A program made the position numbers and the translations under genes. The notes beneath the pieces are model-generated. The model saw only the letters and a program-made list of their open reading frames with translations. It was not told where the DNA came from and searched no databases. From Pusillimonas sp. T2 (GTDB lineage: Bacteria; Pseudomonadota; Gammaproteobacteria; Burkholderiales; Burkholderiaceae_B), in the NCBI RefSeq assembly GCF_002236805.1, contig NZ_NIQA01000001.1, positions 558,001 through 622,000 of the forward strand: a stretch of DNA of 64,000 nt, given 5' to 3'. Positions 29,702-37,519 of this stretch are shown piece after piece (positions within the stretch are counted from its first letter, which is position 1; every line of letters starts with the position of its first letter).

Positions 29702-29900
29702 AGATCATTACCTCCTGGTCGATTGGGCAAAGGGTCAAGCCTTTGATTTTAACTGCCACGAACGTCAGGACGGTTATGCCAGGGCATCATGGGGCTTATA
29801 CAGTGCATTCATATGCTGAATGTTGCCGCCCAACCCGTGGCCTGCACGGCATGCGTTAGATGTAATAGCGTAACGTGGGGTGGCTTGCCTAGAATAAGTC

Positions 29901-30866
29901 ATGGACCACGACCATCATCACCACAACGACCACACCCATCACCATGGCAACAGCCACGGGCACCATCACGACGTCGCACCCGACCGTCTGGGCATCGCTT
30001 TTTTGCTCAATTTTTGCTTCACCATCATCGAGCTGATCGGCGGCTGGTTAACTCAAAGTACCGCCATCATGGCCGACGCCGTGCACGACCTAGGCGACAG
30101 CCTGGCATTAGGCAGTGCCTGGCTGCTGCAGCGACTGGGTAAACGCAGCAAGGCCACGCCCACGTTTACCTACGGGCTCAAGCGCGCGTCGCTATTCAGC
30201 GCCCTGCTCAATGCCATCATTCTTATCATCGCATCAATCTGGGTGCTTTCCGAAGCCATCCATCGTCTCCAGAACCCCATCATGCCAGTAACTGAAGGCA
30301 TGTTTGCGTTGGCGCTTTTGGGTATTTCGGTCAACGGTTATGCCGCCTACAAACTGCACGGCGGCGAATCATTAAACGAAAAGGTCATGAACTGGCACCT
30401 GCTGGAAGACGTGCTGGGCTGGGTCGCCGTACTTATCGTGTCGGTAGTGCTGTATTTCTTTGACTGGCCCATACTCGACCCGCTACTGTCTATCGCGTTT
30501 ACCCTGTTCATTTTAATAAACGTAGTGCGCATGCTATGGGCCACCGGGCGGCTGTTTTTTCAAGCGACGCCCAACCGGAAGTTACTGCACGATATACAAA
30601 CCGCCCTACTTGCCCTGCCTCAAACGCAGGGCTTGCATCACCTGCATTTATGGTCGCTAGATGGCGAACACCACGTACTGACGGCACATGTCGTCGTGGG
30701 CAACGACCTGTCCATCGATGACTACCAGGTCGTCAAAACGCAATTACACGCCGCACTTGCGCAATTCCGGTTGGCCCACACCACCATCGAAATCGAACTC
30801 GACAATGAAAATTGCCGGGATGACGGACATCATCAAGATACCCGCCATCCCGGCGTCAACAGCTAA
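29901..30866 (+). CDS. Cation diffusion facilitator (CDF) metal exporter
   Basis: A 321-aa inner-membrane metal/proton antiporter. The N-terminal 25 residues are very rich in His and Asp, likely a metal-binding tail. Six membrane helices follow; the site motif in helix 2 is ADAVHDLGDS and in helix 5 is HLLEDVLGW. A cytoplasmic C-terminal domain ends the protein. Zn or Co is the likely substrate (CzcD/DmeF-like), not determinable from sequence. No Shine-Dalgarno is seen, but TAGAAT lies 6 bases before the ATG, so a leaderless transcript is possible. Convergent with catA. Confidence 0.9.
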   Translation: MDHDHHHHNDHTHHHGNSHGHHHDVAPDRLGIAFLLNFCFTIIELIGGWLTQSTAIMADAVHDLGDSLALGSAWLLQRLGKRSKATPTFTYGLKRASLFSALLNAIILIIASIWVLSEAIHRLQNPIMPVTEGMFALALLGISVNGYAAYKLHGGESLNEKVMNWHLLEDVLGWVAVLIVSVVLYFFDWPILDPLLSIAFTLFILINVVRMLWATGRLFFQATPNRKLLHDIQTALLALPQTQGLHHLHLWSLDGEHHVLTAHVVVGNDLSIDDYQVVKTQLHAALAQFRLAHTTIEIELDNENCRDDGHHQDTRHPGVNS

Positions 30867-30877
30867 GCGGCGGTAAA

Positions 30878-31789
30878 TCAGGCCGCGGCGCGAGCGCGCG
30901 TCACCTCGGTGCTGAACAGGCTGTCTGCCGATTTATGCAACGCAAAATTGAACTCAATGCGCGCAAACTCCCCTTCCAGACCGTATTTGCTGCCCTCGGC
31001 TGGGTCATTGACCATCACAACGGGCGGGACCAGACCTTCACGGGTAGCAAAGGCGAAGTCGTCCCACAGGTAGGGGTCGCCTTCAATATTGATTTGTGTG
31101 GTCAGCTTGCGGTGGCCATCGGCCGTCACAAAGAAATGGATGTGTGCCGGACGATTCCCGTGACGACCGACAGCCTTCAGAATTTTGTCGGTTGCCCCGT
31201 TGGGCGGCACGCTATAGCCAATGGGCAACACGCTCTGGAAACAGTAACGGCCGTTTTCATCAGTACGGATGCTGCGACGCAAATTGAATGCGGGCTGCGA
31301 TGGGTCGAAATAAGAGTAATTGCCCAAATGGTTGGCGTGCCATACCTCGACCAGTGCGTTGGCCAGCGGTGTCACGCCGTCTTCCGAGAACACCTGTCCA
31401 TGCATGACCAGGGGCTCACCCACCTCGTCGTCGCCGCACATGCGGGCAAAGCCTTTAGACTCAGGCGCTCCGGCCACGTACAACGGGCCTTCGATCGTGC
31501 GCGGGGTAGCATTGGGTGACAAGCCTGCAGCGGCTTCTGCCTCGTCCATCCGGATATCCAGCAAGCGTTCAAAGCCCAGGCCGGCAGCGATCAGGCCAAA
31601 CTCTTGCGCCCCTGCCCCCAGAAAATTAAGCGCCGTCCAAAACTCGCTGGGCGTCACGTCGAACTCGTCGATGGTATTGAACAGGTCGTGAACAATACGG
31701 TTCACAATGGCTTTAACGCGCTCGTCCGCCACGGCCCCTTCAGTGGCTTCAATTTGTTTGATCAGTGCTTCAACAGCTTGTTTACTCAT
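30878..31789 (-). CDS. catA: Catechol 1,2-dioxygenase CatA
   Basis: Intradiol ring cleavage of catechol to cis,cis-muconate with Fe(III), 303 aa. The iron ligands are visible: Tyr in GNYSYFD, Tyr in LPIGYSVPP, and two His in RPAHIHFFV. The N-terminal helical dimer/lipid-binding domain (about residues 1-100) is present. Last gene of catB-catC-catA; GGAG precedes its ATG. The tail is alanine-rich and ends 11 bases from the convergent CDF gene. Confidence 0.96.
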   Translation of the reverse strand: MSKQAVEALIKQIEATEGAVADERVKAIVNRIVHDLFNTIDEFDVTPSEFWTALNFLGAGAQEFGLIAAGLGFERLLDIRMDEAEAAAGLSPNATPRTIEGPLYVAGAPESKGFARMCGDDEVGEPLVMHGQVFSEDGVTPLANALVEVWHANHLGNYSYFDPSQPAFNLRRSIRTDENGRYCFQSVLPIGYSVPPNGATDKILKAVGRHGNRPAHIHFFVTADGHRKLTTQINIEGDPYLWDDFAFATREGLVPPVVMVNDPAEGSKYGLEGEFARIEFNFALHKSADSLFSTEVTRARAAA

Positions 31790-31816
31790 CTTTATCTCCA
31801 GATAGACTTCTTGAAT

Positions 31817-32107
31817 TTATCGGTCATCGTCGCGTATGGACGACGGATGGCGGCACAACGCCTCGACTTTGATTTCCATGAACTTGTATAGCGGCAAACC
31901 CAACAGAACGTCGTGAAGTTCCTGGGCGTTTTCAACATCAAAAATACTGACGTTCGCGTACTGACCGGCCACACGCCAGATATGACGCCACTTACCAGCC
32001 TGCTGCAAAGCCTGCGAGTAGGCCTTTTCTTCGCGCTTGATATCCTCGATGAGCGCGGGGTCAGCATCCAGGGGGATATTGACCTGCATATCTACTTTAA
32101 AGAGCAT
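31817..32107 (-). CDS. catC: Muconolactone delta-isomerase CatC
   Basis: A 96-aa enzyme that converts muconolactone to beta-ketoadipate enol-lactone. The family start MLFKVDMQVNIPLDADP and the segment KREEKAYSQALQQAGKWRHIWRVAG are recognisable (LQ..GKW and W-R--G). It forms decamers in known members. It is placed between catB (21 bases upstream) and catA (27 bases downstream) in one operon. Confidence 0.96.
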   Translation of the reverse strand: MLFKVDMQVNIPLDADPALIEDIKREEKAYSQALQQAGKWRHIWRVAGQYANVSIFDVENAQELHDVLLGLPLYKFMEIKVEALCRHPSSIRDDDR

Positions 32108-32128
32108 GTCTGTTTACCTTGTTTAGTG

Positions 32129-33250
32129 TTAGGGCTTGCGGGCGTAAAACGCCAGCTTGTCGTCGTCCAGCGTCACGCCCAGCCCCGGGCCTGCCGGCAA
32201 CTTAAGCGTGAAATCGCTGTAATCAAGCGGTTCGGTCAAAATGTCATCGGTCAACAACAAAGGGCCGAACATTTCGGTTCCCCACTCAAGGCGAGGCATG
32301 GTCGAGAACAAATGAGCGGCGGCAATCGTCGACACGGAGCCTTCGAGCATGGTGCCGCCGTAAAGCGAAATATCGGCGGCCTCGGCAATGGCCATCAGGT
32401 CGCGCGCCGGCTGAAGCCCCCCAGCCTGCTCAATCTTTATGGCGAACACATTGGCGCAGTGCTTGCCCGCCAGCACAAAACCGTCCTGCGGCCCGCGTAA
32501 CGACTCGTCGGCCATGATCGGCACCCGACCTAAAGCCGTCAGGCGAGCCATACCGTCCAGATTCTTGAAGTGAATCGGCTGCTCCACGAGTTCAACACCA
32601 AGATCTGCCAGCGGCTGCAAATAGCGCACCGCCTGGGTTTCACTCCAACCCTGATTCAGATCAACACGAAGACTGATGTCGTCACCTACGGCCTTGCGGA
32701 TGCTTTCGATATAACTCAGGTCTTCTTTGGGTTCGCGGCGACCGATTTTCAGCTTGAAAATATTGTGGCGTCGCAGGTCAAGCATCTTTTGAGCTTCGGC
32801 CACATCAACCGCCGTCTCACCGCTGGCCAGTGTCCAGGCGACAGAAATAGCATCGTGAATACGGCCGCCGAACAAATCGGCAACCGACACGCCCAGACGC
32901 TTGGCACGCGCATCGTACAAAGCCGTCTCGATGGCCGAGCGTGCAAAATGATTGTCTTTGATGTTCTTGGCAATCAAGCGCCGCAGTGCCGCAATCTGAT
33001 TGGCAGGCTGGCCAATAAGCAACGGTCGAAAATAGGTTTCGATATTGGTCTTAATGCTTTCGGGGCTTTCGCCCCCATAGTTCAGGCCCGCAATGGTTGT
33101 GGCCTCACCAATACCTTCAACATCATCTGAAGACATTATCCGCACGATAACCATCGACTGCGAACCCATGGTCGCAACCGACATTTTGTGCGGGCGGATA
33201 GTAGGGATATCAACAATCAAGCAGTTGATATCTATGATAATTGGCGTCAT
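32129..33250 (-). CDS. catB: Muconate cycloisomerase CatB
   Basis: Mn-dependent enolase-superfamily enzyme (373 aa from the ATG at 33250) that lactonises cis,cis-muconate. The catalytic base segment is FKLKIGRR, the metal ligands are in RVDLNQGW, ELVEQPI and MADES, and the second lysine is in FAIKIEQAGG. First gene of the catBCA operon, with promoter and LysR site directly upstream. A longer frame beginning at 33313 overlaps the -35 box and is rejected. Confidence 0.96.
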   Translation of the reverse strand: MTPIIIDINCLIVDIPTIRPHKMSVATMGSQSMVIVRIMSSDDVEGIGEATTIAGLNYGGESPESIKTNIETYFRPLLIGQPANQIAALRRLIAKNIKDNHFARSAIETALYDARAKRLGVSVADLFGGRIHDAISVAWTLASGETAVDVAEAQKMLDLRRHNIFKLKIGRREPKEDLSYIESIRKAVGDDISLRVDLNQGWSETQAVRYLQPLADLGVELVEQPIHFKNLDGMARLTALGRVPIMADESLRGPQDGFVLAGKHCANVFAIKIEQAGGLQPARDLMAIAEAADISLYGGTMLEGSVSTIAAAHLFSTMPRLEWGTEMFGPLLLTDDILTEPLDYSDFTLKLPAGPGLGVTLDDDKLAFYARKP

Positions 33251-33284
33251 TGAATACCTGTCTGACTCTAAATGCGTGTCGCAG

Positions 33285-33313
33285 TTTAGAGTGCTGGTAT
33301 TAACGTCGTCCAA
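33285..33313 (-). promoter_or_regulatory. catBCA promoter
   Basis: On the minus strand, TTGGAC (33308-33313), 17 bases and TCTAAA (33285-33290). Transcription would begin near 33278, 28 bases before the catB ATG. The weak boxes fit an activator-dependent promoter. Confidence 0.55.
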
Positions 33314-33333
33314 TATCTTTTTAGGCCCAACCT

Positions 33334-33348
33334 ATACCCTAAAGGTAT
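33334..33348 (-). promoter_or_regulatory. LysR (CatM/BenM-type) activator site
   Basis: ATACCCTAAAGGTAT, a perfect ATAC-N7-GTAT, which is the known recognition pattern of the muconate-responsive regulators CatM and BenM. Its centre lies about 63 bases before the predicted catB transcription start, the usual position of the LysR recognition site. Confidence 0.8.
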
Positions 33349-33383
33349 TACAAAACAAAGACCATACCGCCTGTTCTTTGCAA

Positions 33384-34274
33384 TTAGGGCGCTTCTTTGG
33401 CGGTTTGTTTTGCCAACGCAACTACCTCGCGCAAGATGGGAGACGCACTATCTTTCAGCCAGCTCATCACTATCGGTGAGGTAAATTCAGGCTCGTTCAG
33501 CGGGATGAATACCACATCATCTCGTTGCATGCGCATCACTGTGCTGGGCACCAAGGTAACCCCCAATCCCGCCGCGACCAGGCCAATCGCCGTTTGCATT
33601 TCATTGGCTTCAAAAGCGACAGACACACGGTGGTCGCGCTGCTCGAACAAACCAATGACATGGTCGGCATAACTAGGGCGCGGCTTGGCCGGATACAACA
33701 CGTAAGACAAGTCTGCAATATCGTCCAGCGACGCATCCCGGCGCCCGGCCAGCGCATGTTGCGCAGGCACGGCCAGCACCAAAGGCTCTTGAAGCAAAGT
33801 CAGTCCGGCGATATCCGGGGCATCCAGGGCAATACGGCCAAAGCCGATGTCAATCTGCCCGGCACGCAGTGCCTTTAACTGCTCAACCGTCGTCATTTCA
33901 CTCAAACCGATCTCGGCCTGTACGCCCGAAGCACGCATTTTGCGAAACAAGGTTGGACCGAAGCCATACATAATCGACGGCACAAACCCGATGCCAAACC
34001 ATTTTTTGCCCGATTCCGCGATGCGACGCGTGGCCACCACAACGTCATCAAGACGCGCGGACAACTGCATGGTTTTGTCGAAGAAGAACTTGCCGGCGTC
34101 AGTCAGACGTATAGAGCGCCCAAGGCGCTCGAACAACTGAACGCCCAACTCTTCTTCAAGCTGACGGATCTGACGGCTGAGCGGCGGCTGGGCAATGTGT
34201 AGCCGCTGCGACGCCTTGGTAAAGCTAAGTTCTTGGGCCACGCACTGAAAATACCGGATCTGCCGCATTTCCAT
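33384..34274 (-). CDS. LysR-type regulator of the catechol genes (CatR/CatM-like)
   Basis: A 296-aa LTTR: N-terminal winged helix (MRQIRYFQCVAQELSFTKAS, then HIAQPPLSRQIRQLEEELG) and a periplasmic-binding-like effector domain. The start MEMRQIRYF at 34274 has GGAG 8 bases before it. CatM/BenM relatives respond to cis,cis-muconate, and the matching operator stands between this gene and catB. Unlike most LysR genes it is in tandem with its target and not divergent; catB starts 133 bases after its stop. Confidence 0.9.
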   Translation of the reverse strand: MEMRQIRYFQCVAQELSFTKASQRLHIAQPPLSRQIRQLEEELGVQLFERLGRSIRLTDAGKFFFDKTMQLSARLDDVVVATRRIAESGKKWFGIGFVPSIMYGFGPTLFRKMRASGVQAEIGLSEMTTVEQLKALRAGQIDIGFGRIALDAPDIAGLTLLQEPLVLAVPAQHALAGRRDASLDDIADLSYVLYPAKPRPSYADHVIGLFEQRDHRVSVAFEANEMQTAIGLVAAGLGVTLVPSTVMRMQRDDVVFIPLNEPEFTSPIVMSWLKDSASPILREVVALAKQTAKEAP

Positions 34275-34382
34275 GGTTGTCTCCACCGGATTATTGATCT
34301 GTTTCTTTGATTGTAGCGGCGGGCACATGGCGTTGATCTGGCCACATAAGATAGATGGCCGGGCGCGTAAAGCACAAAACAA

Positions 34383-34407
34383 AAGCGCACGATCTTGTCG
34401 TGCGCTT
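34383..34407 (-). terminator. Intrinsic terminator after tRNA-Pro
   Basis: AAGCGCACGA and TCGTGCGCTT form a perfect 10-bp stem with a 5-base loop; on the minus strand it is followed by TTTTGTTTTG. It lies 30 bases after the 3' end of the tRNA. Confidence 0.9.
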
Positions 34408-34437
34408 CAGGTGCTGGCTTTTGGGGCGTGCCAATAA

Positions 34438-34514
<77 letters not shown>

Positions 34515-34532
34515 ACTTGGACACGGCATTGA

Positions 34533-35498
34533 TTAGCGGTCGCGATTAACCGCAAAGCCGCAAAATTGTAGCAAAGATTCTGTGGCCTCGGACGCCGGGA
34601 ATGCCTGCAATTGCTCACGGGCCTTTTCGGCTTCGGCAATGGCCACCTGACGCGTGTACTCAAGCGCATCAGTATCGTGAATAGCGCGCGCTACAGCTTC
34701 GAAATCGGCGTCTCCGGTCCGAATAGCTTCGCGGATCAATTCACGCTGCGCCGCCGTGCCGACCTCCATGGCGCGGATCAGGGGCAGCGTAGGCTTGCCC
34801 TCGCGCAAGTCGTCGCCCACGTTTTTACCCAAGGCCTGAGCATCGCCCTCGTAATCGAGCACGTCGTCAATCAGCTGAAACGCCGTCCCGATATGTCGAC
34901 CGTACGCGGCAGCGGCGGCCTCTTGGGTGGCGGAGGCCCCAGCCACGATCGCACCCACCTGGGTGGAGGCTTCGAACAGCTTGGCCGTTTTGTACTGCAC
35001 CACCTGCAAATAGCGCTCGAAGGAGACGTCGGGGTCGTGCACGTTGAGTAATTGCAGCACCTCGCCTTCGGCAATGATGGTGGTGGCCTGCGAAAACACC
35101 TGCATGACGCGCATGGAGTCGGCTTCGACCATCATTTCGAAAGAGCGCGAATAAAGATAGTCGCCCACCAGCACGCTGGCGGCATTGCCAAACACGGCAT
35201 TGGCCGTACTGCGGCCGCGGCGCATGTCTGACTCATCGACGACATCGTCGTGCAACAACGTAGAGGTATGAATGAACTCGACCACCGCAGCAAGCAAATG
35301 GTGCAAGGTGCCGTTGTAGCCCAGCGCCCGGGCAACCATAAGCAACATGGCGGGGCGCATACGCTTGCCGCCGGCCTGGATGATGTAATCGCCCACCGTG
35401 CGGATAAGCACCACCTCGGAATTAAGCCGCTCGCGGATGACCGCGTCGACCGATTTCATGTCGTTGGCAATGGGCGTAAACAGTTCAGCGATATTCAA
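34533..35498 (-). CDS. ispB: Polyprenyl (octaprenyl) diphosphate synthase
   Basis: Makes the polyprenyl side chain of ubiquinone from IPP and FPP. The two aspartate-rich motifs are LLHDDVVDESDMRRG (DDxxD, about residue 84) and FQLIDDVLDYEGD (about residue 210). 321 aa, standard. The start is a TTG at 35498 that fits the family N-terminus (AELFTPIANDMKSVD); no ATG gives the conserved beginning. Usually in betaproteobacteria it is next to rplU; here rplU is 20 kb away. Ubiquinone context in the window also includes ubiB. Confidence 0.93.
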   Translation of the reverse strand: MNIAELFTPIANDMKSVDAVIRERLNSEVVLIRTVGDYIIQAGGKRMRPAMLLMVARALGYNGTLHHLLAAVVEFIHTSTLLHDDVVDESDMRRGRSTANAVFGNAASVLVGDYLYSRSFEMMVEADSMRVMQVFSQATTIIAEGEVLQLLNVHDPDVSFERYLQVVQYKTAKLFEASTQVGAIVAGASATQEAAAAAYGRHIGTAFQLIDDVLDYEGDAQALGKNVGDDLREGKPTLPLIRAMEVGTAAQRELIREAIRTGDADFEAVARAIHDTDALEYTRQVAIAEAEKAREQLQAFPASEATESLLQFCGFAVNRDR

Positions 35499-35545
35499 GG
35501 TGGACTCGTGTTCAGCAGAATCTTGGGGGCAAAGGCCAGCCCCTG

Positions 35546-35551
35546 ATTATA
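35546..35551 (-). promoter_or_regulatory. -10 box of the ispB promoter
   Basis: A perfect TATAAT on the minus strand, 47 bases before the TTG start of ispB; no good -35 is visible at the right distance. Confidence 0.4.
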
Positions 35552-35636
35552 CGTTCTGCACGGACCGACCCGCATGAGCCCGCAAAAAATTGGCGATAAT
35601 GCGCCATGGTTCGCCAACGATTTCCGGAGAAAAACT

Positions 35637-36503
35637 GTGAGTGCTGTAGATTTGACCACGCTGATCACCCGGGCCGAGCGGGTACTGGCCCAGCTTGAAG
35701 CCTGGCTGCCCCCCGCCCCGCCCGCCATCAACTGGGACGCCCGCGCCTACCGCTGGCGACGCCAAGGCGCACAAGGCTGGCTCGAAGCCATCAAGCATGT
35801 CTCGCACATCCAGCCCGAAGACCTACAACACATCGAAGAACAAAAAGCCATTATCGAACGCAACACCCAGCATTTCCTGCAGGGCAAGCCGGCAAACAAT
35901 GTGCTGATGACGGGTGCGCGCGGCACGGGCAAAAGCTCTTTGGTCAAAGCCATGCTGGCCGCCTATAGCGAACAAGGGCTGCGGCTCATTGAAGTAGACA
36001 AGGCGCACTTGGGCGATTTGGGCGACATCGTCGATCTGGTCAGTGCACGACCCGAAAAATTCATTATCTTCTGCGACGACTTGTCGTTTGAAGAAGGTGA
36101 GGGTGGCTACAAAGCACTCAAATCGGTACTCGACGGGTCGATCAGCGCGTCCGGAGACAACGTCCTCATTTACGCCACGTCCAATCGCCGTCACCTGATG
36201 CCCGAGTACATGAGCGAAAACCTGACGGCCAAGCATCAGCCCGACGGCGAAGTTCACCCCGGCGAAACCGTCGAGGAAAAGATCTCTTTGTCTGAGCGAT
36301 TCGGCATCTGGGTCTCGTTCCGGCCATTCCGCCAAGACGATTATCTGGACATTGTTTACTACTGGCTGAAAGAACTGGGTTGCCCACAAGCCGACATCGA
36401 AGCCTCACGCACCGAAGCGCTGCAATGGGCGCTGGGCCGCGGATCACGCTCGGGTCGCGTGGCACGCCAATTTGCGCAAGACTGGGCGGCGCGACATGTC
36501 TAA
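35637..36503 (+). CDS. DUF815-family ATP-binding (AAA+) protein
   Basis: A 288-aa P-loop ATPase of the DUF815 family, function unknown. The Walker A is GARGTGKSS and the Walker B-like strand is FIIFCDDLSFEEGE; a later NRRHLMPEYM segment and the C-terminal lid around RSGRVARQFAQDW are typical of the family. The start is GTG at 35637, because GGAG stands 7 bases in front of it; an ATG at 35574 lacks such a site. It overlaps the following Nudix gene by 8 bases, a pairing seen in many proteobacteria as far as I recall. Confidence 0.88.
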   Translation: MSAVDLTTLITRAERVLAQLEAWLPPAPPAINWDARAYRWRRQGAQGWLEAIKHVSHIQPEDLQHIEEQKAIIERNTQHFLQGKPANNVLMTGARGTGKSSLVKAMLAAYSEQGLRLIEVDKAHLGDLGDIVDLVSARPEKFIIFCDDLSFEEGEGGYKALKSVLDGSISASGDNVLIYATSNRRHLMPEYMSENLTAKHQPDGEVHPGETVEEKISLSERFGIWVSFRPFRQDDYLDIVYYWLKELGCPQADIEASRTEALQWALGRGSRSGRVARQFAQDWAARHV

Positions 36504-37461
36504 GCCGTTTGTCGATGTCGCCGCGGGGCTAATCCTGAAGCCCGATGGCGCTTTATTGCTGGGCCAACGCCCCGAAGGCAAGCCTTGGTCGGGGTGGTGG
36601 GAGCTGCCTGGCGGCAAGATCGAGCCCGGCGAGACCGTGTTGCAGGCGCTAGCACGCGAACTGAAAGAAGAACTGGATATTGAAGTCACGCAGGCCACAC
36701 CCTGGGTCACCTACATCCACGAATACCCTAAAAATATTGTTCGACTGGCCTTTTGCAAAGTCACTGGCTGGGAGGGCTCGCCCCAAGGCATCGAAGGCCA
36801 GCAACTGGCCTGGGTCGACCCGCAAGGCCATATCGATGTGGGGCCGCTATTGCCAGCCACCGAACCACCCTTGCGCTGGCTGCGGTTGCCGCAACAGTAT
36901 CTGCTAACGTCCATCGGCAACCCCGAGAACCTCGACGGCTTTCTAGAAAGGCTTGAGCGCAGCCTGAAGACAGGCGTGGGTATGGTGCAGTTTCGTGAAC
37001 CCGAGTGGGCAGCAAAATCCGCCCTGGCCTCATCGCTGGAGGCCGCGTTCCGCGCCGTGCTGAAGGTATGCCGCCGCTACAACGTGCCCTGCCTGGTTAA
37101 CAGCGCGCACCCCGCCGACTGGTGGGCCGACGCCGACGGCGTGCAGGTGCGCAGCGCTGACGCAAAAACATTTACCCGGACATTACCTGCCGAAAAATGG
37201 GTTGGCGTGTCGGCGCACAGCACAGAAGAGCTTGCCCGAGCGCAAGCTATTGGCGCCGACTTTGCCGTATTGGGCCATGTGTTGCCCACCGCGTCGCACC
37301 CCGAGCAACCCGCGTTGGGCTGGGACACCTTCGAAACCATGGCGCAAACGGCGGGCGTACCCGTTTATGCCATTGGGGGGCAATCGCCGGAAACGCTGCT
37401 CACGGCTCAACAGCACGGCGCCCACGGCATTGCGGCCATTCAGGGTTTGCTGACCACTTAA
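36496..37461 (+). CDS. Nudix hydrolase (MutT-like) fused to a ThiE-like domain
   Basis: A 321-aa two-domain protein. Residues 1 to about 130 are a Nudix domain with the box GGKIEPGETVLQALARELKEEL, as in MutT (8-oxo-dGTP hydrolysis). Residues about 145-320 are a thiamine-phosphate-synthase-like barrel (GVGMVQFREPEW, PCLVNSAHPADWWADADGVQ, VSAHSTEELA, FAVLGHVLPTASHP, VYAIGGQS). The ThiE part has lost the INDD motif, which reads VNSA. This fusion is known in proteobacteria; the job of the second domain is unclear. Overlaps the DUF815 gene. Confidence 0.9.
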   Translation: MSKPFVDVAAGLILKPDGALLLGQRPEGKPWSGWWELPGGKIEPGETVLQALARELKEELDIEVTQATPWVTYIHEYPKNIVRLAFCKVTGWEGSPQGIEGQQLAWVDPQGHIDVGPLLPATEPPLRWLRLPQQYLLTSIGNPENLDGFLERLERSLKTGVGMVQFREPEWAAKSALASSLEAAFRAVLKVCRRYNVPCLVNSAHPADWWADADGVQVRSADAKTFTRTLPAEKWVGVSAHSTEELARAQAIGADFAVLGHVLPTASHPEQPALGWDTFETMAQTAGVPVYAIGGQSPETLLTAQQHGAHGIAAIQGLLTT

Positions 37462-37519
37462 CACCAGGCCAATAAAGCCTTCGCCCCCGATTTCAGGCTC
37501 GGACCTGTACGCTGCCCTT

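Noticed and set aside
29901-29975. His/Asp repeats at the start of the CDF gene as a DNA repeat or CRISPR-like feature
   Set aside because: The CAC/CAT/GAC runs are codons of a metal-binding His-rich tail; spacing is irregular and there are no spacers. No CRISPR array is present anywhere in the window.
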